Source: Endomychus coccineus
Taxonomy: Eukaryota; Arthropoda; Insecta; Coleoptera; Endomychidae
Reading direction: 5' to 3'
Length of the DNA stretch: 64,000 nucleotides
Assembly (NCBI GenBank): GCA_958510875.1
Contig: OY294067.1
Location: forward strand, 247,829,736-247,893,735
The notes beneath the pieces are model-generated. The model saw nothing but the letters and a program-made list of their open reading frames with translations. It was not told where the DNA came from and searched no databases. Shown piece by piece: positions 46,233-57,579 of this stretch; within the stretch, counting starts at the first letter, position 1; every line of letters begins with the position of its first letter. The position numbers and the translations under genes were made by a program.

Positions 46233-47254
46233 ATAACGTGACTGCCAACATCTTTTATGTATAAAACGATAATCACATGAACAATGAGCAATTTTGTATG
46301 AAAATGACGGAATTTCCCTGATTTTCAGCCCGTTGAATGAGTTTTCCGAGAAAATGAACTCGGATTCGTGTTCAGCAACCCAAAAAACCTCCTAGAACCC
46401 ATTTTGGAGGCTTAATTTTAATTTTTTTATAAATTCGAAATTATCTTGAAAAAGGGGATGAAAATGGGGTTAATTTAGCGTTTAGGGATGAATGGGATGC
46501 CGTGTCCACTCAACTCAATGCTTACCAATGATTCAAATCGGCCACAGAACATTATGCAAAAAGAATTTTTTTGATACGACCTCTTGCTTTTTTTTTAAAG
46601 TCGGCCAAAATCCCCAGCTTATAGAGTGGACTAGGTGCACACAATCCAAATAGGACTGGTAGAGATATGTATATACCTACCCATTATGTTGAGTTAAACC
46701 ACAATCCCACGAATATTGGGAATATTCAACAAATTTTCCTATTGATGCTTCGATTATCAGTATTAATATATCAAATTTGTATGAACACAAACGACAAGGA
46801 TCTTACGTATATAAGTAGTATATTTATAGCTCTCATTTATATTTGTTGTCAAATTATTAACATAACTACTTGGATTTTTTGTGTTATTAAGGGCATTAAA
46901 CATATCTATAAGTATACAGAATATTAGTATCTGTATAATAAGGACTATAATGTGGAAATGAATATTCAAATTAATTCATGTTGTGTTTTATACAACACCC
47001 ATATCTCGTGTAGATTTCACATAATGTAGAGAAGTAAATTGAAACTTCATTCTTTGTGTAGTAATGATATATTTGATAATGTTATGATACCTCTACGGAG
47101 ATTGCATTTCTGGCCTGGAAAGTTTCACAAAATTATCAGTAGCGGAACAATGCAGATGTAGATTGGATTCACGTAATTCTTCTTGTAAAGACTGCAGTGC
47201 TATGTGTTTGTTTATGAACAAATTAAATATCAACCAAACATCGACAATGATATA
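46233..47254. other. No assigned gene
   Basis: Contains one degenerate unit of the GTGTTCAGC repeat near 46367. The 86-codon frame at 46667-46927 matches nothing I recognise. Confidence 0.4.
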
Positions 47255-47350
47255 TGAGGGAGGGTTCCGTACCTTGACGCCAGGTATTTTCATATTATAT
47301 ACAAAAATTCTCGGGAAATAGGTCACAATAACACTCTGTTTTAAATTTTC

Positions 47351-47392
47351 GTCTTTACGTACGTTTCGGTCTCACGACCTTCATCAGAAGAC
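47351..47392 (-). ncRNA. Hammerhead-ribozyme-like motif, best copy
   Basis: Minus strand: GTCTT-CTGATGA-A-GGTC-GTGA-GACC-GAAA-CGTACG-TA-AAGAC. Stem I pairs GTCTT with AAGAC, stem II is four perfect pairs with a GTGA loop, the core CTGATGA/GAAA is exact, stem III is the short palindrome CGTACG, and the cleavage triplet reads GTA (NUH). One extra A sits between the core and stem II. Type I hammerheads with very short stem III are known in Penelope elements. Confidence 0.55.
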
Positions 47393-47821
47393 TTATTATG
47401 TAAAAAGGGGTTAATTAAACTAATCAGCACAAGCGTCCATATCGCGCAATTTTCAATCAAAAAGCCCACGCCGTCGAAACGAACAGAACCACGAATAATC
47501 AAAAATTGTATCGTTAATATTAAAGTATAATTTTTTTGTAACAAGAATCCACTGTTCAGTGAAATTCTCATAATATACAAACGCATATTGCTATGGTCTC
47601 AAAGCAACTGGAGTTCGAAGCTATTTGTTGATATTTACTCGAACCAGATGTAGATTTATGACGTACTTGAAAAGGTTTTAGACCTGCATTGGAATTTACT
47701 TTAAGCGTTCTTCCTAAAGTATACTTTTAACATTATAAAGACGCATGTAGGAATTTGCAAGAGTTTTAATTAATCAAGTTAGTATAAATCTGACTCAGTC
47801 CCTGAATATCATTCCTATGGT

Positions 47822-48950
47822 TCACAGAATCGGAATCCGTTTTATGTGAATCATCTCCAGGATATTTCTTTTATAATAATTGGTTTCTTTTGTTAAAATA
47901 TTAACATTTTTGTAATCAAATTGATGGTTATAATCAAAGCAGTATTTAGCAAGGGCGATGGAATTTTCTAAGTTATTATTTCTTGTGCTATACTTATGGT
48001 CGTACATTCTTTTTTGTAAATATTGTTTAGAGATTCCAGTATAAGTTCCATCACAATCTAAACAATTCAATTTATATACTGTGTGGGTTTGTTTATCTTT
48101 AGGTATTACAGGTTTTAGATTTGAGAAATATTTCCCAACACAGTTAGTAGGTTTATGCGCAACATTTATATCGTACTTTTTCAAACATTTCTTAATTTTT
48201 TCTGAGGTCTCATGAATGTATGGTAAAGTTATATAATTGTCTGTATTACCTATTATGTTATTCTTATATGAAGAATCATTACAGATTTTGTTTATTCTCT
48301 CTTTAATGATAGGATTGAAGAACGTTTTTGGGTAGCCATTCATTTCTAGTGTATTACAAACAATTTTTGAATTTTTGGGACGGTCTTCTGCAAGGGACAA
48401 TTTCACCGCGCGGTCTGTAAGGCTGTTAATGACATTTTTTTATAACAAGCTGGTGCAACGGAATTGAAATGAAGATAACGTTGAGACCAAATTTCTTTAG
48501 TAAACCAAGAAGTTTTTATTTTTCCATCTGCATCATGCCTAATGTTCATATCTAGGAAATTTATGTTTTTGTTTATTTCTATTTCACAAGTGAATTGAAG
48601 TTTACAGTGGAAATTGTTAAATTTATTAATCACATATTGAACTTTATCGTTGGGAACACACATAAAGCAATCATCTACATATCGTTTAAAGAATACAGGC
48701 TGAAAATCTAATGAATTTATAACGGATTCCTCTAGGCATTCTGTAACGAGGTTAGCAATGGTAGCTGAAATAGGAGATCCCATTGCTGTGCCGAAAATTT
48801 GTCCAAAATATTGCTCACCGTACTGAAAATAAGTGCATTCTAAACAAAACTTTACCGCATTTATAAAATCCGATTGATCAAGAGGTGTGTGGTTTTGAAT
48901 CTCTGCCCAACGTTTTTTGATGCAATTCAATGCCAGAACGACAGGTATTT
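47822..48950 (-). pseudogene. Penelope reverse transcriptase plus GIY-YIG endonuclease
   Basis: RT part 48950-48403: KFCLECTYFQYGEQYFGQIF, GTAMGSPISATIANLVTECL and the catalytic FFKRYVDDCF, then NINFLDMNIRHD. Linker: NSKIVCNTLEMNGYPKTFFN. Endonuclease near 48120-47960: HTVYKLNCLDCDGTYTGISK then QYLQKRMYDHKYS, with the Y-x-G and Arg of the GIY-YIG fold and the Penelope zinc-binding C-x-x-C. A one-base indel in an A-run near 48440 separates RT from endonuclease; otherwise both parts are open. 5' truncation removes the N-terminal third. RT copies RNA at the target; the nuclease nicks DNA. Confidence 0.9.
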
Positions 48951-49254
48951 GGTATTTTCATATCCTTACGAAATGCAGCAAAAAACAAAAGGTCGATCTT
49001 TCAATAATGTGACATTAAGTTTCATATGTGCCCTATCATATGGCAAAAGTATTTGTGGAAAATATTTTACAATAAATTAAATATTTTTGTGTCTTTTCAA
49101 AAGGTATAATGGCTCAAGGTACAATAAAGTCTTTTACCTTGTGCCATGTGTAATGTACCTTGAGCCATACACAAATAAGTTAATACTGATATGACTTGGA
49201 GCATGTATTTCGCAAAATGTAATTACAAAAACATGAGAAATCAACGACTGAAGT

Positions 49255-51200
49255 CTATTCAACGTTATGTGATGCAAAGTCAATCCCAAAAGTCAACATG
49301 TTTTTTTGTCTTTCTGATAATCCTCCACGTATAGGCTGTGGCAGGGATAAAACGATGCTCTCCTTGTCAATCGTGAATATTTCCTCATTTTCTCTCACAA
49401 ACTTGGTTGTAGAACCAAACCTCTTCAAGTATTTTACTTGAAATTCATCATTAGTAACAATGTTAATATTCTCGGCCATCAAAAAATGAATTGATTTTTT
49501 CCCACAAATTTTCGTCAGCACATAATCACCATGTTTTAATGATGTGCATACAAATGCTTGTTCCTCAAGCTCACAAATTTCATCTGATATTTCTGAATTG
49601 TCCGAGTCGGGCGAATATGTCTCTTCGACTTCAGATGATTCCACTTCCACTGGGACTTTCTTTTTTCTGGCTGTAATATTTCGGACGACTTGTTTGCTTT
49701 TTTTCAGCTCTTCTTTTCTTTTCCTTTCATTGAAAATTCGTTCGATTTCGTCTTTTTCGGGGTGTCAGTCAGAACTCTACTTTTTGTTTTCTTACGATTA
49801 CTGGCTTTCATAGTTCGAGTCTTTGCTTCTGAATATGGCCGCAATTGTTCAGGAGTTGTGAACTCCGGGGCAGTTCGTTCCATTGCAAGTGCATTATTAT
49901 CATCACCGTCATTTAGAGGAACCAAATGTTGACTTGTAGACGGTTTGGGATCATCTGTAGAGCCGGTAGGCTCTTCACGATCGGTAACTGATGAAGGAAG
50001 ATATTCTCCATCGCCGAAAATATTTTCATTTGGGGGCCAAATTCCCGAGACTCTAAATCCAGACTGAATATTTTTTGGGGTGAACGCCAGTGGATATGCT
50101 TTTCCCGCTAGTTCTGCGACATAATGTAAGGTGATTGGTTGTCCTGGATGCTTCAAAAGCCATTCGTCACATGCATTATTGTAATATTGCTTGCTTGTAT
50201 GGACCAAAAACTGCACGGTCAAGGGGCTGGAGCTTGTGACTAGTATGGGGTGGTATAGTCAGTAAAATTATTCCATTATTTTTTGATAATGTAACAGCTT
50301 CAAGAGAGCAATGGCTTTCATCGTTGTCCATTATTAATAATTTTCTATGCTCCGGACTTGGCCTTTCCTTATCAATAAAATGTTGCAGCCATATAAGAAA
50401 TGTTTCCGGATTTGACCATCCAGATTTTTGAGCAGATCCAATTGAATCCGCTGGGGCACCATTCAGCATAGTTAGCCTAAAATTAACTCTGGGGAATATA
50501 AACATAGGCGTTACGCTATTCCTGAGAGCATTGATGCAGGCTATCATGGTAATATTTGATCCCCTTTCTCCAGATGTCGCAGCTCCTATCTGTTTTTGTC
50601 CTTTGACCGCAATTATCTTGGACGTATTTTGCACAGTGCAGTTTCCGGTTTTGTCCATATTGTAAATATCTGAGGCAGTAAACTGATATTATGCAATACT
50701 TTCCTTCAGTTTAGTGAAAAACATGCCAACATTATGACTGTTAAAACTGGTGGCGCGTGCTAAACTAGTAGCCTCAGGTTTTCTAAGACTTAGTTCACGA
50801 TGCCTCTTCATAAATTCTCGAAACCACTGTTTTCCAGCTTTTTCATTGACTATCCAGGACTGGGGCATGTTTTTCTTATTCGATTTTGCAAAAGAATAAG
50901 CCAAACATCTCAGCTGATTTCAGTGGAGACCGTAGTGCATTTTTGATGATGTAAGAAGATATTTCACAAGACTTTCCTCTTCTTGGTTACGGAATTTTTT
51001 TTTACAGCACAGTTTTTGTATGGCTTATAATTATCAACTTCGATTTCATTGCGTTTAAGAAGCGCTGAAGAGTTGCCCTGGACACACTGAATTCTTCGCA
51101 GGCTTTTCGTTGGCTCATGCCATCTTTAACGGCAGCTAAAGCTTTTTTTACTTGCATATTAGAAGGTCCCTGCCTAGTCACACCACTTTTACTTCTAGGC
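49255..51200 (-). pseudogene. Tigger/pogo transposase, broken into at least four frames
   Basis: From the minus-strand start MPRSKSGVTRQG (about 51200): a psq-type helix-turn-helix (VKKALAAVKDGMSQRKACEE, SVSRATLQRFL); frameshift; CENP-B-like second DNA-binding part (50904-50689, KAGKQWFREFMKRHRELSLR); one in-frame TAA at 50691-50689; the DDE_1 core (50658-50176) with YNMDKTG, LLIMDNDESHCS and HKLQPLDRAVFGPYK, giving all three catalytic Asp; frameshift near 50195; the C-terminal arm GFRVSGIWPPNENIFGDGEY then LPSSVTDREEP; frameshift near 49680; acidic tail to 49255. About 640 residues in all, normal for the family. Dead, but fairly recent: domains are otherwise intact. Confidence 0.9.
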
Positions 51201-51689
51201 ATCTGCAAATGAAAAAAAAATGTTAATTTTTCTAAGTTGAGCCCCATACCGGCTCAAGGTACAAGACAGTGCATCAAGAAATAAATGAAATAAAATAACC
51301 TAAAAACGTGAAACCTAAATTTAGGAAAAGTGTCTGAATATGTTAAGTATTAACTCACTATTACATGCCGCAAATAGTTTGAAATTATATCTACATTAAG
51401 ACCTAAAAAAACGATGAATATTAAGAAATTAAAAACTTACTTTGAAGACGCAAAATCAAAGTTTTCACCAATAACACGTGTCGACTGCATTTAACTATAA
51501 CTGACTGGATGATACCAATCGTAGTCACACTCGCGACAGTCGAGGGTGTTGCCAACTCTTATAGGAAGGAATGTCAACAGTTATTCGGCTGGCTCGAGGT
51601 ACAGGACGGCTTAAGGTACGGGACCCTCCCCTACTTACTTCGACAATGATGTACTTACGATGTCAGTACATGTCTTGTAACATACGCAC

Positions 51690-51762
51690 ACACCCACTTA
51701 CAAACAAACACACAAACACACAACCACCAAACAAACAAACAAACACACACACACTCTTCCTT
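51690..51762 (+). repeat. CA/CAAA-rich simple repeat
   Basis: Interrupted ACAC and AAAC/ACAA runs; the surrounding frames are artefacts. Confidence 0.9.
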
Positions 51763-51844
51763 CATTCCTTTTTTCCCCGAAATGTCTAATAATATTCCCT
51801 TGTAAAACTCAGAATTGCAGGAACGGTTAATGAACTTAGGGATA

Positions 51845-52114
51845 TTTGTTATTTGCATTTTTATTTGTTTAAAGTGTTAAAGCACAAAGCAACGGCTACA
51901 AATCACTTCAACTTTTGGATAATAATGAAAGTGAAAATTTGATAATAGCAGAAAACGAAATATTGAATAATCATAAAATAACATTCTTTCTTAGGTACAT
52001 GAACAAAGTGTAAAATTTAACTTAAATTGAGAGCATGAGAGGAGTATATTATCTATATATATATATGCTCCATGACTATGACTTATACATAGACTAGATC
52101 TGTCATCAGATGAT
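51845..52114 (-). other. 3' UTR of the SapA gene with polyadenylation signal
   Basis: After the TGA, an AT-rich stretch with AATAAA on the minus strand (51860-51865). This supports a gene ending here and not a truncated prosaposin. Confidence 0.6.
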
Positions 52115-52156
52115 TCATGAAGATTTCCATCCTGTTTCTTCACAGAAGCTGACCGC
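52115..52156 (-). CDS. SapA-domain secreted peptide, last coding exon
   Basis: Acceptor TTGTTATTTACAG ends at 52157; 13 codons AVSFCEETGWKSS then TGA (52117-52115). It supplies the fourth Cys and the closing Trp of the SapA domain (family pattern C-x-A-V-x-x-C-x-x-x-x-W). The peptide thus ends right after one SapA domain; prosaposins normally go on with several saposin B domains and a second SapA. The result is a predicted mature peptide of about 40 residues with four cysteines, probably two disulfides (inference). Confidence 0.75.
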   Translation of the reverse strand, partial: AVSFCEETGWKSS

Positions 52157-52157
52157 C

Positions 52158-52565
52158 TGTAAATAACAAAGATCAATAATCAGTCAATTGGAATAGCCAA
52201 CAAAATTGATATCAGACAGAATGGGCATTACATAATTTATGAATGAAATCCGATCGCTTTCCATACCTTCGAGTGGAAAGAAAATATTCTATGGTATCAT
52301 CTAGAATACAATTGGAATGGAAGGAGTCAAAAGTGTCTCAGTGTTTGGTTATTATTCATCCTTGTCTTATCACGTTTGTTTAATGATAACTTGGATCAAC
52401 TATTTTCAACTAATTGAATGTAATATTATTTTAAAAAATCTTGAGAATGCATAGTTTATTTCTTCATAGGCAACAAGATTCAGTAATAAGTCAAATGGCG
52501 TAAGAAAGATGTATCTGAGATAATAAATGGGGAATTCGTTTATCATTATTTTAATGGTAGAATTT
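52158..52565 (-). other. Intron of the SapA gene
   Basis: GTAAGT ... TTTACAG; about 415 bp, AT-rich, no other feature. Confidence 0.7.
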
Positions 52566-52571
52566 ACTTAC

Positions 52572-52699
52572 ATCGCATTCAAGAGCTTTTTCCTTAGAAT
52601 TACACCAATAACCTGGTCCCCAGGTACATTTCTCAGCGCCTAGTACCGGTACTTGAACAGCAGATTGAATCATAGGAAAGCTGATCATTACCGCCAAAA
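52572..52699 (-). CDS. SapA-domain secreted peptide, exon with signal peptide end and most of the domain
   Basis: Minus strand. Acceptor GTGTTTTAG ends at 52700; two bases then 42 codons: LAVMISFPMIQSAVQVPVLG then AEKCTWGPGYWCNSKEKALE CD; donor GTAAGT at 52571-52566. The start is hydrophobic and ends in Q-S-A, like the end of a signal peptide whose first residues lie on an unseen upstream exon (an internal ATG could also start it). C-x-W-G-P-G-Y-W-C ... C is the diagnostic SapA pattern of prosaposin. The next exon in matching phase 0 completes the domain. Codon use is clean, with no stops. Confidence 0.8.
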
Positions 52700-52701
52700 C
52701 T

Positions 52702-53568
52702 AAAACACATGAATTAGTATTTATCGATGAGTTGGCATGACTTATTTATTATCAACCCTTCTAAGAATTGCTTATGTTGCCTGGGATTTCTGCTCAACAG
52801 ATATGTAGCCAATGAAAGCAGCTATTTCCTTTCTTCACAAACCCTACTTAGTCTTAAATTTGCCTGAAGTAAACGACTTCAAGAAAAGGAACAATCACAT
52901 AAAAATGATTCATCGAGCAACATCATTAGATTACTAAGCAATTACTTTAAATTCATTCATCAAGCAACATCATTACATTACTATAACAATTACAACGATA
53001 TCACTTCAGCGAACAACATTATTACTTGCAATAACATTAACATATATTCAAACTTATAATCAAACGTTAACCTAGAGAATTACAACTTCAGAGAAACTAG
53101 TCTTCATAAATAAGGCGACTCAGTTCTGTTAGTGTAGTTTGTACATAACTGTATATAGGTGTGAATAAATAACTTAAAACCATCAAGTGCTATTTCTTCA
53201 ACCAACTACCATCGTACTGAGTCATACAAGAAGTGTAAACAACAGCAGCATACAGCACAGTATTTGAATAATAATAGATTCATAATAAATTGTGCATAGC
53301 CATCGTACAATAATAAATCGTAGAATAAATGTTATATATCGCGACGAAGTCGGAAGAGTTTGTTACATCTACTAAAGCTATTTATAAAATCGTTAAAAAA
53401 AGTTCTAGAACAAAATTTCTTGCATCATAGTATTTTTCAACGAATTTTAAGCAACTTCAATTCAATTCGTCTGTCTGACAAAATTATTGTTAACTCGATA
53501 ACCCAAAAACGAAAGGTCATATCATATTCAAATTCTATTTGAAAATTCTTTGCTGTTCGCTGACGAAA
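52702..53568. other. Upstream region of the SapA gene
   Basis: The first exon is not located. A near-duplicate of about 55 bp containing CAACATCATTA occurs at about 52915 and 52970. A minus-strand TATA-like CTATATACAG lies at about 53145-53154. Confidence 0.4.
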
Positions 53569-53569
53569 T

Positions 53570-54599
53570 CAACGCCGGATTTAGGGAAGGGCAACTGGGG
53601 CTACAACCTCGGGGCCTCCACAAAAGAGGGGCCCCCACAATAGACTTCGGAAAAAAAAAATTTTAAATTCCGACTAGTAAACACTAGTAAACAACTTTTC
53701 CTTTGATATTTTTTTTCGCTGTTTTACCTTCACCATTACCTTTGTACAAACATGATTATATTGTTCTTAAATATTAACAGAAATTCGGGAACGCACAAGA
53801 CGCAAATCTGTCACCGAAGGAGGAATACAAAGTATCCGCCTTTATCCCAGTGGTCGACCAGCTATGTGTTTCTCTTACTGAAAGATTGCAGGCCTATGAA
53901 GCTGTACATTCGAGATTTGGATTCACATCACATCACACGGATCACACGGAAGATGGATGCTGAAAATGTGCACGCTGCAGCAGAGGCATTGGTGAAAGTT
54001 CATAAGGATAATTTAGAACCTAGTCTTGGTAATGAGTTGGTTCAATTTGTGACTTTGATCGACTTATACAGAAAGGACTTCGGAAAAGACCAATCTCCAG
54101 AACTATTTTACTAACAAATTCTCGAAGATAAAATTTCAGAGCTACATTCCCAAACCTTGAAATTGCATTGAGAATGTATTTGGTTTTGATGGTATCAAAT
54201 TGCACTGGAGAGCGCTTATTTTCAAAAATGAAAATTATAAAAAATAGGCTTCGAACGACGATGGGACAAAACCGTCTATCAAAGCTTTCTTTCCTGAGCA
54301 TTGGAAGTGACTTACTTCGGGAACTGGATTTCGGCGAAATCATCAACGATTTTTAGGCGAAAAAAGCTCGGCAGGTTCCGTTCGTTAACGCTAAAATTTA
54401 ATTTCAGATAATTCTTGTTTCCGATTATATTTATATATGTTTGTTAAATACTAAAAGAATTTACTTGGTTTCACAATAAATTATTTATTGAAAAACTCGA
54501 CTGAAAAAATTGTTCATTTTATTTGGAAAATAATTTGGGGCCAGGGGGCCTCCACTCCTTTGTTGCCCCGAGGCCTCCAGACCTCTAAATCCGGCCCTG
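53570..54599 (+). mobile_element. hAT DNA transposon, second family, internally deleted
   Basis: Ends CAACGCCGGATTTAGGG and, minus strand, CAGGGCCGGATTTAGAGG. Flanks GACGAAAT (53562-53569) and GACAAAAT (54600-54607) differ by one base, fitting a decayed 8-bp duplication. Subterminal G-rich runs (GGGGCCTCC) are typical of this insect hAT family. Length 1030 bp. Confidence 0.85.
53785..54356 (+). pseudogene. hAT transposase remnant
   Basis: The frame 53752-54114 and then 54168-54356 contain NCTGERLFSKMKIIKNRLRT then TMGQNRLSKLSFLSIGSDLL: the hATC dimerisation region (x-x-x-E-R-x-F-S-x-x-K-x-I-K-x-x-x-R-x-x-M). The upstream catalytic region is deleted. The same domain class occurs at 3048, but the sequence is from a different family. 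Confidence 0.8.
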
Positions 54600-54607
54600 G
54601 ACAAAAT

Positions 54608-55822
54608 TTACACTGTTCTTCAACTGTTTATAGATAACAGTGTTGTGGTTTGTAGCTCCCGCTTAGTAAGCTAGGGTATGATTCCCAGAAACGGAAAGTT
54701 TGTTTTGGAACATCTTCCCAAAAACAGTAATTTTCTCAAAAGATTATTAATTTGAATATTATTTAGTTGTGTAGAGAGAATAAAAGAAATAATTTATTAC
54801 ATAATCTTCACACAAATGTGAAAAGTATCTTATAGAATGTGAAACAATTATATAAAAAACGCGAATAATAACGTGTCCACGCACACTATTTATCTATTCT
54901 CCAAGCGGCAACACATTTCTAGTTATTATTCATAATTATTTATACTACTAGAAGACCATATTATTTTACTTTGAACAATCTATACAGATTCATCAATTTT
55001 TTTAATTCGCCGATGCTTAAAACTAGAGTTCGTCTAAGAATAAATTATAATCAGAGTATTCAAATTAAATTATGAGGGGAACGTACTCTTCAACTAACTA
55101 AACCTGAGTAATCTTCGTTTCTAGAAGTTAATCTTCCATTGAATGAGAAATAATTAATGATTCTACTATTATTGTTTTGCAATAATGGCGATGGCAGGTA
55201 AACATATAGACTTTTCTTTGATAGCTAAGATTTTATCAATCATTTGTGTTCATACAAAACTTTATCAAATTAGAGGGGGATACCGTAAAAATACTTTAAA
55301 ATTAGATATGAATAAAATATCGAAAAAATTAGTTGACTTACCAAAAAATAACAAGGAAATAATAACACTTTTCATGATGGTAGACCGAGAGCTTTCAAAT
55401 GAATAACTTTTGTTATATGCCCTGAGTGATCTCTATTTATACAATTCCACTCGTGTTCATCTCTATAAACGAAAACATATTAGCATAACTAGTATTTACT
55501 CTTAATTGTATTTTGATGTGACAATTGAATGTAGGACTAATGAGTTGATAATTATATTTGTCCACGACTATTGTATAAAATATGCATAATGCATGTGTTT
55601 CCTCAAGCAAAATGGTATCCATTAATCACTGGTGAATAATGAAATCAATATGACAAACATGATAAACATTTTTCTAGACAAATACGATAAAAATAGAGCG
55701 CGCTATGAAACGTCAAGTCCGATCGAATTTAATTTGAAATGTCAACAATTTTTTGGTTCGACTTGTTTCAACAGCAAAGTTTATTAGTATCAAAGTAATA
55801 TTCATGGGTCGTGGATAAAGTA
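54608..55822. other. No assigned gene
   Basis: AT-rich; a 73-codon plus frame at 55185-55406 has no recognisable domain. Confidence 0.4.
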
Positions 55823-55824
55823 TA

Positions 55825-55965
55825 GTATTCTACTTGCATATTATGACTATTATTCACTTGGATGATTTACGACACTCGCCTGCGGCTCGTGCCGTAAACT
55901 TCAGCCACGTGGATAATAGCCACCATAATATGCTCGTTGAATAATATACTATTATTCACTTTCAA
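55825..55965. repeat. ~140-bp hairpin repeat (MITE-like)
   Basis: Arms GCATATTATGACTATTATTC and GATAATAGCCACCATAATAT pair imperfectly around ACACTCGCCTGCGGCTCGTG; non-coding. Confidence 0.55.
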
Positions 55966-56282
55966 CTATCTAAACTTAGTTGTTTTGCATACAACTAGCC
56001 TAAAAATAGAAATGAATTCGCATGCTATCAAACATATGCTCCTCATCCAGAATATCGCACTTCACTGCTTTACAGACTATAGTTCTTTTGAACATTGTAC
56101 ACTAACCATTAACATCATCAAAATTTGTAGCTACTATATATTTGCCTTGAACTGGATTATGTGGATGACAAATTGGGTCCCGAAATTTATTAGCTGCCTA
56201 AATTATAGTCCAGTTGACTCCCACAGATATGTAAGTTGAGTCCGGGCCTACTAGAGCTTGCACAACCGACAATTCTAGGTAA
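55966..56282. other. No recognisable feature
   Basis: Chance frames only. Confidence 0.4.
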
Positions 56283-56640
56283 ATAGGTTATTTGTAAGTG
56301 TATTTTAGGATGAATTAACATTAACTGAGCAATAAGAAAACATATATTATCTCCAAGATAATTTTTGGATGCAATAACATAAACTGAACAAATAAAAGAA
56401 ATTACATTATCTCCAAGCGGCAATTGTGAATTGGTAGGTTATTTGTAAGTTTATTTATGGATGCAATAACATTAACTGAACAAATGAGGGAACATATATC
56501 AGGTGGAAATTACAGGTTAGTCGATTATTTTTATTTCTAATTTTCGATGCATTAAAATTAACTGAACAAATAAGAGAACATTTATTCAATTCTAGGTTAT
56601 TAGATTATTTGTAAGTTTATTTTATACTATCAAAATAATT
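56283..56640 (+). repeat. Irregular tandem repeat, ~65-90-bp spacing
   Basis: TAACATTAACTGARCAA-like cores near 56314, 56378, 56466 and 56554, and TAGGTTATTTGTAAGT near 56284, 56435 and (as TAGATTATTTGTAAGT) 56600. Confidence 0.6.
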
Positions 56641-57579
56641 GTACAATGCGTATTCGTATTTTTTATTCAAATTTTTCAAATTGTGTGAGAATTATATTCC
56701 AATGTAGTGAAGTCATTCTGGCGGAGAAAAAGGGCGGTAAAGGTAAAAAAAGTCTACTGGTTCAGGAGTACATATACGAAATATGTTTGAAATACCGAAA
56801 TATATTTGAATATCAGTTTTTGAAAAATTTTGTTTTGTTCGGAACCTCGTTTCCTAAACAAATTAGTGCTAAAATGGCCGTTTTTGGAAGTATCGCCACT
56901 ATTTTTATATTTTTTTGACGACGCAATTTTTTTATCCTTCTCTAAATATAGATTCTTCAGATTGTCTTTGTTCAGACTACTGATACGAATTTTTGAGAAT
57001 TTCTTATTCACACTCTCCTGTTAAAGGTATAAATGAAAAAAAAAGGTAAGGAATATGAAAATGTTTATTGCCTATATGTTTATTCATTTTAAGCTATAAA
57101 CGGCCTATAAATATTCTAGTCACCCGCGATTCGTGTAAAAGCACGTAACCGCAAACTGTTACGTTGCTTTTATTTTTTTTTATTTGTCGAACCTTTTTCA
57201 TGCACAATAAATATTAGCCGTCAATTGCAAATATTGATTGATTATCAGCCGTCTATGCACTATTTATTTAATAAATATACATAATATATGGTACACATAA
57301 AATATTTTAGCAAATCATTTCTTGATGGGAGATTTGTAGTGTCTTCTACTTTGAATTATATTTCAACATATTTTTCACCAGGTATAAAGGACCGATACTA
57401 AATAGAGAATAGAGAGCGGAGTTCGGAATTCTAGAATTCATTAACATATCAACTATCATAACTGGTGGGTCTGACGCGCCTCACAAAACTTTTCATTGAA
57501 AAAAAAATGATAGTCGTCGTAATTTTTATTCGTTCCTTCAGAGTTTATTCGTTAGAAGCACGCGCATGAATTTAGTTCC
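56641..57579. other. No assigned gene
   Basis: Overlapping 64-90-codon frames at 56646-57024 on both strands, no recognised domain. Confidence 0.4.

Larger units (their letters stand above)
47296..48950 (-). mobile_element. Penelope-like retroelement (family 1), 5'-truncated, with 13-bp target duplication
   Basis: Both sides carry GGTATTTTCATAT (47283-47295 and 48951-48963), an exact 13-bp duplication. The minus strand runs from within the reverse transcriptase (IPVVLALNCIKKRW, the start of the domain being lost) through the GIY-YIG endonuclease to a 3' region with a hammerhead-like motif and an AATTCTCGGG end. The best preserved copy of the family in the window. Confidence 0.9.
47255..51631 (-). 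mobile_element. Tigger/pogo DNA transposon interrupted by a Penelope element
   Basis: Right terminus on the minus strand GGGGAGGGTCCCGTACCTTA at 51631, followed outward by TA (51632-51633). The matching left terminus GAGGGAGGGTTCCGTACCTT is at about 47256, far from the gene because a Penelope (47296-48950) is inserted 40 bp inside it. Copies of GGCTCAAGGTAC, related to the ends, recur near 49115 and 51250 as subterminal repeats. TA flanks and a CENP-B/DDE_1 transposase fit pogo/Tigger. About 2.7 kb without the insert. Confidence 0.8.

Noticed and set aside
54640..54705. tRNA-like stretch with a B-box-like GGTATGATTCCC
   Set aside because: No acceptor stem or anticodon arm could be drawn; probably chance or a worn SINE head.
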